DNA of 64,000 bases, from contig NC_049991.1 in NCBI RefSeq assembly GCF_000003815.2, positions 16,433,284 through 16,497,283 of the forward strand. The letters run 5' to 3'. Below are positions 53,080 to 64,000 of the stretch, in pieces. Each line of letters starts with the position of its first letter. The first letter of the stretch is position 1. This stretch comes from Branchiostoma floridae. Taxonomy: Eukaryota > Chordata > Leptocardii > Amphioxiformes > Branchiostomatidae. The notes under the pieces were generated by a model, which ran no database searches, was not told the origin of the DNA, and saw only the letters and a program-made list of their open reading frames with translations. The position numbers were made by a program, and so were the translations under genes.

Positions 53080-55890
53080 CTAAGATTAGAACAGTATATA
53101 GCTAATCAATAGCGAATAACGTTCAGAAGAGAAACTGTGCCAATTTGAATGACACAAAAAATAGCGCCGTAAGAATTGTAACGTTATATAGCTAACTTGT
53201 AGCGGAAAACGTGTTCAGAAGACAAACTGTGTCAATTTGAATGACACATCTAAAGTACCGTTGTGCGCTGCATTAAGTGTATATAGCTAACTAATAGCGA
53301 AAAACGTGTTCAGAAGAGAAACTGTCAATTTGAATGACACACTCACAGAACAGTAAGAACTATAACGTTATGTAGCTACGTATACATGTAATAGCGCAAA
53401 ACGTGTTCAGAAGACAAACTGTGTCAATTTGAATGACACACTTGCAGATAGCGCAATAAGAACTGTACATAGCTAACTCATAGCGGAAAAAGCGTTCAGG
53501 AGACAAACTGTGTCAATTTGAATGACACACTTACAGGTAGCGCAATAAGAAATGTATATAGCTAACTCATAGCGAAGTGTAACGTGATCAGAAGACAAAC
53601 TGTGTCAATTTGAATGACACACTTGCAGATAGCGCAATAAGAACTGTATATAGCAAACTAATAGCGGAAAAAGCGTTCAGGAGACAAACTGTGTCAATTT
53701 GAATGACACACTTGCAGATAGCGCAATAAGAAATGTATATAGCAAACGAATAGCGGAAAAAGTGATCAGAAGACAAACTGTGTCAATTTGAATGACACAC
53801 TTGCAGATAGCGCAATAAGAAATGTACATAGCTAACTCATAGCGAAGTGTAACGTGTTCAGAAGACAAACTGTGTCAATTTGAATGACACACTTGCAGAT
53901 AGCGCAATAAGAACTGTATATAGCAAACTCATAGCGGAAAAAGTGTTCAGAAGACAAACTATGTCAATTTGAATGACACACTTGCAGATAGCGCAATAAG
54001 AACTGTATATAGCAAACTAATAGCAGAAAAAGTGTTCAGGAGACAAACTGTGTCAATTTGAATGACACACTTACAGATAGCGCAATAAGAAATGTATATA
54101 GCTAACTCATAGCGAAGTGTAACGTGATCAGAAGACAAACTGTGTCAATTTGAATGACACACTTGCAGATAGCGCAATAAGAACTGTATATAGTAAACTA
54201 ATAGCGGAAAAAGTGTTCAGGAGACAAACTGTGTCAATTTGAATGACACACTTACAGGTAGCGCAATAAGAAATGTATATAGCAAACTAATAGCGGAAAA
54301 AGTGTTCAGGAGACAAACTGTGTCAATTTGAATGACACACTTGCAGATAGCGCAATAAGAACTGTATATAGCAAACTAATAGCAGAAAAAGCGTTCAGGA
54401 GACAAACTGTGTCAATTTGAATGACACACTTGCAGATAGCGCAATAAGAACTGTATATAGCAAACTAATAGCGGAAAAAGCGTTCAGGAGACAAACTGTG
54501 TAAATTTGAATGACACACCTACAGGTAGCGCAATAAGAAATGTATATAGCTAACTCATAGCGAAGTGTAACGTGTTCAGAAGAGAAACTGTGTCAATTTG
54601 AATGACACACTCACAGAACAGTAAAAACTATAACGTTATGTAGCTACATGTAATAGCGCAAAACGTGTTCAGAAGACAAACTGTGTCAATTTGAATGACA
54701 CACTTGCAGATAGCGCAATAAGAACTGTACATAGCTAACTCATAGCGGAAAAAGCGTTCAGGAGACAAACTGTGTCAATTTGAATGACACACTTGCAGAT
54801 AGCGCAATAAGAACTGTATATAGCAAACTAGTAGCGGAAAAAGTGTTCAGAAGACTAACTGTGTCAATTTGAAAGACACACTTACAGGTAGCGCAATAAG
54901 AAATGTACATAGCTAACTAATAGCGAAGTGTAACGCGTTCAGTTGACAAACTGTGTCAATTTGAATGACACACTTGCAGATAGCGCAATAAGAACTGTAT
55001 ATAGCAAACTAATAGCGGAAAAAGTGTTCAGGAGACAAACTGTGTCAATTGAATGACGCATTTATAGAACAGCGATGTATGTAAGAACTGTATATATCAA
55101 ACTTAAAGCAAAAAACGTGTTCAGAAGACTACCTGTGTCAATATGACACATTATAGAACAAAGCTGTTAGAACTGTATATAGCAAACTAATAGCGAAAAA
55201 CGTGTTCAGGGGACAAACTGTGTCAATTTGAATGGTACACTTGCAGAATAGCGCCGTAAGAACTGTATATACATGTAACGTTAGCTAGCTTAAAGCAGAA
55301 AGCGTGTTCAAGAGACAAACTGTGTCAATTTTAATGACACACAGAATAGCGCCAAAAAACTGTATATAGCTAACTTAAAGCATAAAGTGAGTTCAGAAGA
55401 CTACCTGTGTCAATTTGAATGACACACCTATAGAATAAGCACTGTTACAACATGTATATATATTTAACTAACAGCGCAACGTGTTCAAGAGACAAACTGT
55501 GTCAATTTGAATGACACATTATAGAACAGTGCTGTAAGAACTTTATATAGCAAACTAATAGCGAAAGACGTGTTCAGGAGACAAGCTGTGTCAATTTGAA
55601 TGACACACTGACAGAATAGCGCCGTTAAAACAGTATATAACTAACTTAAAGCGAAAAGTGTATTCAGTAGACTACCTGTGTCAATTTGAATGACAGATTT
55701 ATAGAAAAGTGCTGTAAGAACTGTATATAGCGGATAACGTGTTCAGGGGACAAACTGTGTCAATTTGCATGACATACTCACATTATAGCGCCGTAAAAAC
55801 AGTACATAGCTATCCAATTAAAAAAAACGTGTTTAGGATACAAAATGTGTCTATGTGAATGACACATTCATAGAACAGCGAGGTAAATTT
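53080..55890 (+). repeat. Satellite array, left arm, ~30 units of 85-95 bp
   Basis: Each unit contains GCGTTCAGGAGACAAACTG, TGTGTCAATTTGAATGACACA (19-21 bases), a CAGATAGCGCAATAAGAA block and TATATAGCAAACTAATAGCG. Units at 53450-54900 are nearly identical. Those toward the inner end (55050-55890) are more diverged. The short ORFs in it are repeat translations. Confidence 0.93.
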
Positions 55891-57129
55891 ATTTTGACGA
55901 AAGCTTGCTCTAACAAAAACTTTTTCAATCGGATGATCATACTATTTGATTATCGCTTTACTTTACTTGTTTGTCATATGAATTGACACAGTTGCCCTCC
56001 TAACGAAGTTTTCTGTTGTAAAATGGTTATATGCAGTTCTTACAGCGCTTTTCTTTACGTGTGTCATACAAACTGACACAGTTTTGTGTCCTGAACACAT
56101 TAGCCGTTAAGATTTAGTCATACATTTGTATACTATACGTTCGGCGCTACTCTACAAATGTATCGAAACAAATCGACACAGCTGTGCTTTTGACTACGTT
56201 TTCAGCAATAAAGTTGTTAGGTACAGCCCAAAGTACACTTTTTACCAGTGTGTCATATAAATTGACACAAATTCTTTACTGTCCAACTTTTTCCGTGATC
56301 AATTTTACACACGTTAAACAGCGCTTTTCTAATTGTGGGTGATATAGATTGACACAGTTGTCCCCCGGAAAAACGTTTTCCATTTTATAAGACACGGTTC
56401 AAACATCGCTTACAAAGGTGTCAGACAAATTCACGCAATTTCCCTCCTGAAAAAGTCGTCCGCCATCAAGACAATTTTACACTGATTTCACATCGTGTTT
56501 CATAGCGTGTCATATGAAATAACAGTTGTCCTCCTGACAAGGTTTTCTGTCATTTGATACAGTTGTCGTCCTGACCGTGAGGGTTTTCCGTTTTGTGAAA
56601 TTTCAATAAGTTTTTAAAAACTTGTTAATTGACACAGTTGTCGTCCCGACCAAGTCTTCCATCAGTTTAATACTGTTTAATCATCGCACTAGTGTGCCAT
56701 ACTATCAGTGACAGTTGTCCACCAAAGTTTCCGTCATGAGGCAGTTTTATACTGTTTAACACTCGGTTATTAATTGCAAAGCCGTCCTCCTGACAAAGTT
56801 TTCTGTTATAAACTATTGTGTCAATTAATGTGACAAACTAGCAAACTGAATAGATATGCCTAAATCGTATAATCATTCGATTGAAAAAGTTTTCGGCAGA
56901 GCGAGTTTTCCGTCATAAGATAGTTATTATGCGTTTCAAAAGTGTGTCATATGATTGACACAGTTTTCAGCTCAGACAGCGCAGTACTAGATTTGACAGT
57001 TTACTTGAACAAGTTAGTATTTGAGTTACTTTAAACCCTACCATGGTCCAAACTCCAGTAATCAGTTGTTAATTGATATGAAATAACCGCATCTAAAGTC
57101 ATATATATACGAAGGAACGCCATTTAGTT
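55891..57129. repeat. Central part of the foldback element, degenerate satellite
   Basis: Scattered GTCAT...ATTGACACAG words, in the orientation of the right arm, are spaced roughly 60-120 bp apart from 55970 on. AAACTTTTTCAATCGGATGAT (55919) pairs with ATCATTCGATTGAAAAAGTTTT (about 56872). No gene. Confidence 0.7.
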
Positions 57130-59600
57130 CGTAAGAAGGGACCTTAGAACTTGTCTGACACACTTGCAGAAAAGTGCTGCCTGAACCGCGCTATTATGTA
57201 AGTGTGTCATTCATATTGACACAGTTTGACTTCTGAACACGCATTAATATTCCGCTTTAAGTTAGCTATATACGCTGCTTGAACCGCGTTATTATGTAAG
57301 TGTGTCATTCATATTGACACAGTTTGTCTCCTGAACACGTATTTTGCTATTAGTTAGCTATATACAGTTCTTACGGCGCTATTATGTAAGTGTGTCATTC
57401 AAATTGACACAGTTTGTCTCCTGAATACGTTTTCGGTATTAGTTTGTTATATACAGTTATTTGGGCGCTGTCTACAAGTGTGTCATTCAAATTGACACAG
57501 TTTGACATTTGAACACGCATTCCGCTTTAAGTTAACTATATACAGTTCTTACAGCGCTATTCTATAATGCATTGTGTCATTCAAATTGACACAGTTTGTC
57601 TCCTGAACATGTTTTTCGCTCCTAGTTAGCTATATACAGTTCTTACGGCACTATCATGTAAGTGTGTCATTCAAATTGACACAGTTTGACTCCTGAACAC
57701 GTTTTTCGCTATTAGTTAGCTATATACAGTTCTTACGGCACTATTATGTAAGTGTGTCATTCAAATTGACACAGTTGGACTCCTGAACACGTTTTCCGCT
57801 ATTAGTTAGCTATATACAGCTCTTTTAGCTTTGTTCTATAAGTGTGTCATTCAAATTGACACAGTTTGACATTTGAACACGCATTGCGCTTTAAGTTAGC
57901 TATATACAGTTCTTACAGCGCTGTTCTATGAATATATCATTCAAATTGACACAATTTTTCTCCTGAACACCCTTTTTCGCTATTAGTTAGCTATATACAG
58001 TTCATTCAGCTTTGTTCTGCAAGTGTGTCATTCAAATTGGCACAGGTTGACACCTGAATACGTTTTCCGCGATTTCTTAGCTATATACAGGTCTTACATT
58101 GCTGTTCTATAAATCTGTCATTCAAAGTGACACATTTTGTCTCCTGAACACGTTTCTCGCTATTAGTGAGCTATACACAGTTCTTACGGCGCTATTATGT
58201 CAGTGTGTCATTCAAATTGACATAGTTTGTCTCCTGAACACGTTTACGCTATTAGTTAGCTATATACAGTTCTTACGGCACTATTATGTAAGTGTGTCAT
58301 TCAAATTGACACAGTTTGACTCCTGAACACGTTTTCCGCTATTAGTTAGCTATATACAGTTCTTTTAGCTTTGTTCTATAAGTGTGTCATTCAAATTGAC
58401 ACAGTTTGACATTTGAACACGCATTCCGCTTTAAGTTACCTATATACAGTTCTTACGGCGCTATTCCATAATGCATTGTGTCATTCAAATTGACACAGTT
58501 TGTCTCCTGAACACGTTTTTCGCTATTAGTTAGCTATATACAATCCTTACGGCACCATTATGTAAGCGTGTCATTCAAATTGACACAGTTGGACTCCTGA
58601 ACACGTTTTTCGCTATTAGTTAACTATATACAGTTCTTACAGCGCTATTCTATAATGCATTGTGTCATTCAAATTGGCACAGTTTGTCTCCTGAACATGT
58701 TTTTCGCTCCTAGTTAGCTATATACAGTTCTTACGGCACTATCATGTAACTGTGTCATTCAAATTGACACAGTTTGACTCCTGAACACGTTTTTCGCTAT
58801 TAGTTAGCTGTATACAGTTCATTCAGCTTTGTTCTGTAAGTGTGTCATTCAAATTGACACAGTTTGTCTCCTGAATACGTTTTCGGTAGTAGTTTGCTAT
58901 ATACAGTTCTTTGGGCGCTGTCTACAAGTGTGTCATTCAAATTGACACAGATTGACACTTGAACACGCATTCCGCTTCAAGTTAACTATATACAGTTCTT
59001 ACAGCGCTATTCTATAATGCATTGTGTCATTCAAATTGGCACAGTTTGTCTCCTGAACATGTTTTTCGCTCCTAGTTAGCTATATACAGTTCTTACGGCA
59101 CTATCATGTAAGTGTGTCATTCAAATTGACACAGTTTGACTCCTGAACACGTTTTCCGCTATTAGTTAGCTATATACAGTTCTTTTAGCTTTGTTCTATA
59201 AGTGTGTCATTCAAATTGGCACAGTTTGACACCTGAATACGTTTTCCGCGATTACTTAATAGCTATATACAGGTCTAACATCGCTGTTCTATAAATGTGT
59301 CATTCAAAGTGACACATTTTGTCTCCTGAACACGTTTCTCGCTATTTGTTAGCTACATAGTATGTAAGTGCGCCATTCAAATTGACATAGTTTGTCTTCT
59401 AAACACGTTTATCGCTATTAGTTAAGCTACATACAGTTCTTACGGTGCTATTATGTAAGTGTGTCATTCAAATTGACACGGTTTGTCTCCCCAAGGAGGT
59501 CTCCCGAACACGTTTTCCGCTATTAGTTCCCTGTATACACTTCTTACAGCACTGTTCTATAAATGTGTTATTCAAATTAACACAGTTTGTCCCCTGATGT
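57130..59600 (-). repeat. Satellite array, right arm, ~27 units, inverted
   Basis: The units read TGTGTCATTCAAATTGACACA, then CCTGAACACGTTTTTCGC and TAGTTAGCTATATACAG, then CTTACGGCGCTATTATG: the reverse complement of the left-arm unit. A sequence like AGTTCGTAAGAAGGGACCTTA flanks the array on both sides (about 57128 and 59617). Confidence 0.93.
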
Positions 59601-59789
59601 CTACGAGAATGCCAGTTAGTTCGTTCGGAAGGGACCTTACAACCGTTGCAGATTCGCAACGTGGGCCGAGACGATACGAACAAACACAAACTTAAAAAAC
59701 GTTCTGCAAGTTCAAACATACTTTCGCCAAGAGTCCCTTAACAAACCTAATTTAACAATATGCGTAAGCCTGACTTGAATCCTCCTCTA

Positions 59790-61665
59790 GGGCAAATGTC
59801 AGTATTTCCGGACTTGCGCAGATGACCCAGTTTTAGTGCCCTCAGAATGCTTAGGTAGGCTTGGGAAAAGTGGCTGTAAAATTGTTTTTCTTGGGATATG
59901 TTTGGATTTTGGGGGTGCATCTTATAGGCAAGGGTTGTAGCTTCTATATTGTGTTGAAAAAACAGATTTTTAGTGATATTTGTGGTTGCAGTAGGCCTTA
60001 GAAGTTAGGTGTTTTGGTGTTGTTTACATGCAGTGAAAGGGGGTGAAAAGGTCTCCCACCTATGTTTTCATGGCGTATAATATAATTCCGCCGTAAATTT
60101 TTTCCCTTTTTTGTCGTTAAATTACTCTTCAGAGGTCGGACAACCTTGCCAATGTGAGTTTTTCATGTTCTAAAAGTCAGGTAGGTGATTTTTGACAGCC
60201 TCTTTCTCCCATGATTCCCATTGTTAAGAATATGCATAGGAAATATTGAAATTTAGCCTGCATGCTTTCGGTAGGGTATTCTAGTTCAAAATTGGCAAGT
60301 GTCAAGACACTCCAAGTGATGCGGGAAGGGTTGTCAAGCATCGTCACAAGTTTCAAAGACTTCACGGAGACCTTACCCCTAGGATTGGTCCCCAGGGAGC
60401 ACAGGTGTCAGGAGGCCTGTGGTAAGGCCTGTGGCTTTGATTAGACTTCATATTGCTTAGCAAAAAGTGACACAAACAGGGGAAAATGGTAAAATCTGCT
60501 CACCCTGTCACAAGGAGACTACTCTCCATCAATTTAGACACCAAAATTTGTATCTAAATGCTGTTCAACCACACTTTGGAGCAGATACTGGGAGTGCACA
60601 GAATGGGGGGGGGGTGTAGGTGTGCCCTTGGGGGCTTATATATCCTTGGGGGCTAATGTGTTCCCCCAAATTGGTTATGTGGGCAATAGAAAGGATTTAC
60701 CTGACTCAACTGACTGAAATTTCTTAAGAAATTCTGCCATTTTAGTGTTTTGGGGGCTGATTTCTTACTTTCTGTACCTTTTATTGACAATGCATTATGC
60801 ACTCTCATAAAATGCTTCAAAGTGTAACCTGAGCGCTTTTCAATACAGCTTTAGGTGTGTAAATGGTTAGAGACTACTCTCCTTATGCTAGAAAGATCAG
60901 CTTTTAACTTTTTCTTCAGTTTGTGTCACTTTTTGGTGAATGCTATGGCGCCTATCAAATGCCTCAGACCACTGCCAAAGCCTTGAGGAAAGTCCTCTGA
61001 CACCTGCCATGAGATCTACTCCCCTGGGAGCATTCTTGGTCAGAAAGCTTTGAAACTTGGGATAATGTTTGACAACTCTTACCCGCGTCATGCGAGATGA
61101 TTGAAATTTGTCAATTCTCAAGTTCAGGGGGGTGACAGGGCAAATGTCAGTATTTCCGGACTTGCGCAGATGACCCAGTTTTAGTGCCCTCAGAATGCTT
61201 AGGTAGGCTTGGGAAAAGTGGCTGTAAAATTGTTTTTCTTGGGATATGTTTGGATTTTGGGGGTGCATCTTATAGGCAAGGGTTGTAGCTTCTATATTGT
61301 GTTGAAAAAACAGATTTTTAGTGATATTTGTGGTTGCAGTAGGCCTTAGAAGTTAGGTGTTTTGGTGTTGTTTACATGCAGTGAAAGGGGGTGAAAAGGT
61401 CTCCCACCTATGTTTTCATGGCGTATAATATAATTCCGCCGTAAATTTTTTCCCTTTTTTGTCGTTAAATTACTCTTCAGAGGTCGGACAACCTTGCCAA
61501 TGTGAGTTTTTCATGTTCTAAAAGTCAGGTAGGTGATTTTTGACAGCCTCTTTCTCCCATGATTCCCATTGTTAAGAATATGCATAGGAAATATTGAAAT
61601 TTAGCCTGCATGCTTTCGGTAGGGTATTCTAGTTCAAAATTGGCAAGTGTCAAGACACTCCAAGT
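59790..61665. repeat. 528-bp direct repeats flanking an inverted-repeat spacer
   Basis: Positions 59790-60317 and 61138-61665 are essentially identical (offset 1,348 bp, starting GGGCAAATGTCAGTATTTCC). The 820 bp between them carries imperfect inverted arms (about 60290-60480 against 60915-61110, for example GTTGTCAAGCAT, AAGTTTCAAAG and AAAAAGTGACACAAA). It could be a separate insertion in the right arm. The ORFs at 60897-61268 and 61525-61746 are not recognised. Confidence 0.9.
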
Positions 61666-61959
61666 CGTACGACCCGGAAGTATATGATCGTAATCGGTTG
61701 CACGGAAACCCCCATGCAGTGCGAAATCGAGGCCGAAAACAGGCATAAAGAGCCAGTTTGAAGGCTAACTTTGACTCTTCAAATCTCATCCCGAAATAAT
61801 ATTTGAATCAACACGAGTACTGTAGGCGATAGAACAACTCGTGGGGATTACGTGGGCACCTTTGACAGCCTGATTTGGGCCACCGCGATTTTTTAATCTT
61901 TTTTTTACGCGACCATGTCAAGTGCCTCAAACGACCGGGCTGAAGTTAGCAGCCCATTT

Positions 61960-63457
61960 AGGGACTGTACGATATTTATCAAGGGGGGAGGGCTGGTGCA
62001 TTAGGGGGGGAGGGCCATGTTAAATTTTTTTGAGGTGGGGGTAGGGCCATGTTAATTTTTTTGCGATAGGGGGGAGGGCCATGTTATTTTTTTTGAAAGA
62101 ATTGTTTATACTATTTTTTGTTTTGATATCTTGACATGGCCCTAAAACTGATGAAACAAGTCTTCTTAATAGCCTAAAATGCAAGAGCTTCCGGGGGGCT
62201 TCGCCCCCCTAGGTCCCCCAAAGTGGCGCTGCCCTGGACCAGCGTTCCCGCCAGGCATATATCATTCCGTCTACGGACTTATTTTTTTCTGGAAAGACCC
62301 ACTCGGCTCGGCTGAGTTTCCCCAATTAATATTTAAGTTACAAAAGCGGTGCGCGGTAAATATGTGAAGAATCCAAAACTATACACTTTATTTTTTATTT
62401 ACAACATTTCTTTCTTTCTTCTTATTTACACGCCCCCCTCCCCAGACGGACTGTCGATCGCACGCACGTTGGGACGTCTTTTGGCTACTCCTTCGAGGCT
62501 AAACCGGCACTGATCACTGCCAAAGACGCAGCAGATCACCCTTCTTCGTATAATGTATAACGTTCTTGGTCTACTCTTAACTCTATGTCAAAAGAAATCC
62601 AGCGGTGAGCCAAAGATTTCACGCCGAAAACGGGGTTACCTGAGGTCGCACGAAACAAACGCACGCTCCTGGAAAATGACGGCGCGGCCTTGTAAAACCC
62701 GACCGATTCGATAAATGATAAATTTGAGTAAAATCATCATGCAAAATAGAAAAAAGAAAGTAGAAAAAACACAAGGTATGGTGGCGCCGTCATTCTATCC
62801 TCTGGAAAAACTANNNNNNNNNNNNNNNNNNNNNNNNNNNNNNNNNNNNNNNNNNNNNNNNNNNNNNNNNNNNNNNNNNNNNNNNNNNNNNNNNNNNNNN
62901 NNNNNNNNNNNNNNNNNNNNNNNNNNNNNNNNNNNNNNNNNNNNNNNNNNNNNNNNNNNNNNNNNNNNNNNNNNNNNNNNNNNNNNNNNNNNNNNNNNNN
63001 NNNNNNNNNNNNNNNNNNNNNNNNNNNNNNNNNNNNNNNNNNNNNNNNNNNNNNNNNNNNNNNNNNNNNNNNNNNNNNNNNNNNNNNNNNNNNNNNNNNN
63101 NNNNNNNNNNNNNNNNNNNNNNNNNNNNNNNNNNNNNNNNNNNNNNNNNNNNNNNNNNNNNNNNNNNNNNNNNNNNNNNNNNNNNNNNNNNNNNNNNNNN
63201 NNNNNNNNNNNNNNNNNNNNNNNNNNNNNNNNNNNNNNNNNNNNNNNNNNNNNNNNNNNNNNNNNNNNNNNNNNNNNNNNNNNNNNNNNNNNNNNNNNNN
63301 NNNNNNNNNNNNNNNNNNNNNNNNNNNNNNNNNNNNNNNNNNNNNNNNNNNATCACGTTAAATTTTTTTGAGATGCGGGGGAGGGCCATCAAAAAATTTT
63401 TTGATCAGACTTCCAATGCACCAGCCCTCCCCCCCCAATAAATATCGTACGGTCCCT
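61960..63457. mobile_element. TIR element interrupted by an assembly gap
   Basis: The left end AGGGACTGTACGATATTTAT and AGGGCTGGTGCAT are inverted at the right end (ATGCACCAGCCCTCC, ATATCGTACGGTCCCT). Repeated GGAGGGCCATGTTAA blocks sit inside both ends. A GGGGGGCTTCGCCCCCC hairpin lies at about 62193-62209. Flanks TAGCAGCCCATTT and TAGCAGCCGATTT may be a 13-bp target duplication. Confidence 0.7.
62814..63351. other. Assembly gap (538 N)
   Basis: A run of N lies inside the TIR element at 61960-63457. The two ORFs reported across it are artefacts of reading N as coding. Confidence 0.98.
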
Positions 63458-63496
63458 TAGCAGCCGATTTTAGCAGCCGATTTTAGCAGCCGATTT
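63458..63496. repeat. 14-bp tandem repeat, three copies
   Basis: TAGCAGCCGATTTT is repeated three times directly after the TIR element. Its inverse AAATCGGCTGCT occurs at about 63730 and 63926. Confidence 0.8.
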
Positions 63497-63729
63497 TGAC
63501 CTAGAGGAAAGGTAGCATCCGATTCGACTACAAGTATTTTTATTTTTTTTTACGATTTAGCCCAATTGAACACATTTTTCAACGTTAGCGTTGACAAAAG
63601 TTATAAAATAATATTTTTCCAACAATTTGAGTTTGTTATCGTTAAGTTCCAATTCTTAGTTTAGCAAATAACAGCAACATTTGAAAAAACTCCAGCAGCG
63701 ACACCTACCGGAGTGAGTGTACTTACGTA

Positions 63730-64000
63730 AAATCGGCTGCTATACGGCTTGTAGAGCGATATGCTACTTATCTAAACGTGGCCCGTGAACTTGTGAGGCC
63801 AATTTAGATAAATTATGCCCTAACGTATTCAATACAAGTATCAAATCTTACGGGCCGGGTTTAATTAATGGACTAGAGTGGAACTAACTGATAGGAAATA
63901 CCTAACCAGGGGGGGGGGGGGGGATAAATCGGCTGCTACACTGCTTGTAGAGCAATCTGCGGCTTATCTAAACGTTGCCCATGAACTTGTAAGTGCAATT
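63730..64000. repeat. ~196-bp direct repeat, second copy cut by window end
   Basis: AAATCGGCTGCTA, GCTTGTAGAGC and CTTATCTAAACGT occur at 63730 and again at 63926, followed in both by GTGAACTTGT or ATGAACTTGT. A run of 15 G (63909-63923) precedes the second copy. No gene. Confidence 0.8.

Larger units (their letters stand above)
52528..61933. mobile_element. Foldback-like element, ~9.4 kb, satellite-bearing inverted arms
   Basis: The outermost 106 bp (52528-52633, starting CGTTTGAGGCACTTGACATG) are repeated inverted at 61828-61933, with about six mismatches. Inside, a ~90-bp satellite runs in one orientation at 53080-55890 and in the opposite orientation at 57130-59600. The centre (55890-57130) holds diverged right-orientation units and its own inverted pair (AAACTTTTTCAATCG). 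No transposase or other coding region is seen. The layout (long inverted repeats with an outer tandem-repeat domain around a small middle) is that of foldback elements such as Drosophila FB and sea urchin TU. No clear target duplication was found. Confidence 0.75.

Noticed and set aside
53588-53868. Repeated ORFs (YISYCAICKCVIQIDTVCLL) in the satellite arms, also 58099-58326 and 59468-59719
   Set aside because: They are direct translations of the ~90-bp satellite unit. No start context or conservation beyond the repeat.
53080-59600. Regular array that could be mistaken for a CRISPR or a multi-copy small RNA cluster
   Set aside because: The whole unit is repeated, not short repeats with unique spacers. 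The context is eukaryotic and there are no cas genes.
62715-63392. Two long ORFs across 62715-63392
   Set aside because: They are almost entirely N translated as X.

Overview
This window looks like a draft-assembly piece of an invertebrate deuterostome genome, most likely a lancelet (Branchiostoma). That is an inference. The evidence is intron-rich genes with GT-AG introns, heavy domain shuffling (galaxin-like, Ig, VWC, FN3 and kringle modules in one gene), abundant MITE-like elements, non-LTR and LTR retrotransposon remnants, and two N-gaps (8442-8541, 62814-63351). There are no bacterial features.

Region 1 (1-24363, + strand) is the 3' part of one large gene. I can follow 32 consecutive exons (27-169 to 24172-24363) in a continuous frame of 1,756 residues. 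They encode a secreted mosaic protein: six and a half galaxin-like di-cysteine modules, one V-type Ig domain, four VWC domains, six FN3 domains and a C-terminal kringle. All module borders are phase-1 introns. The introns carry a minisatellite made of acceptor-like repeats, two decoy copies of one 3' splice site, several MITEs, and a 6.1-kb LTR retrotransposon inserted inside a MITE.

Region 2 (26794-28157, + strand) is a two-coding-exon gene for a small two-pass membrane protein with a C-terminal PPPY motif.

Region 3 (29326-43374, - strand) holds two tandem paralogous five-exon genes for secreted proteins of about 243 residues, resembling the plant At4g14100-like family. The second copy has been enlarged by transposons: a 2.2-kb dimeric element, a MITE nested in a MITE, a 5'-truncated LINE and another MITE. 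The duplicated segment ends only about 26 bp upstream of the start codon.

Region 4 (43403-52527) has no cellular gene I can support. It holds a TA-flanked TIR element with a LINE (frameshifted reverse transcriptase) inserted in it, degenerate palindromic elements, a tRNA-like SINE remnant and an AT-rich element with internal subrepeats.

Region 5 (52528-61933) is the most unusual structure: a foldback-like element of about 9.4 kb. It has 106-bp terminal inverted repeats and two long arms made of a roughly 90-bp satellite in opposite orientations (about 30 and 27 units). Each unit carries a TGTGTCA/TGACACA palindrome. Region 6 (61960-64000) is a further TIR element broken by an assembly gap, followed by short direct repeats.
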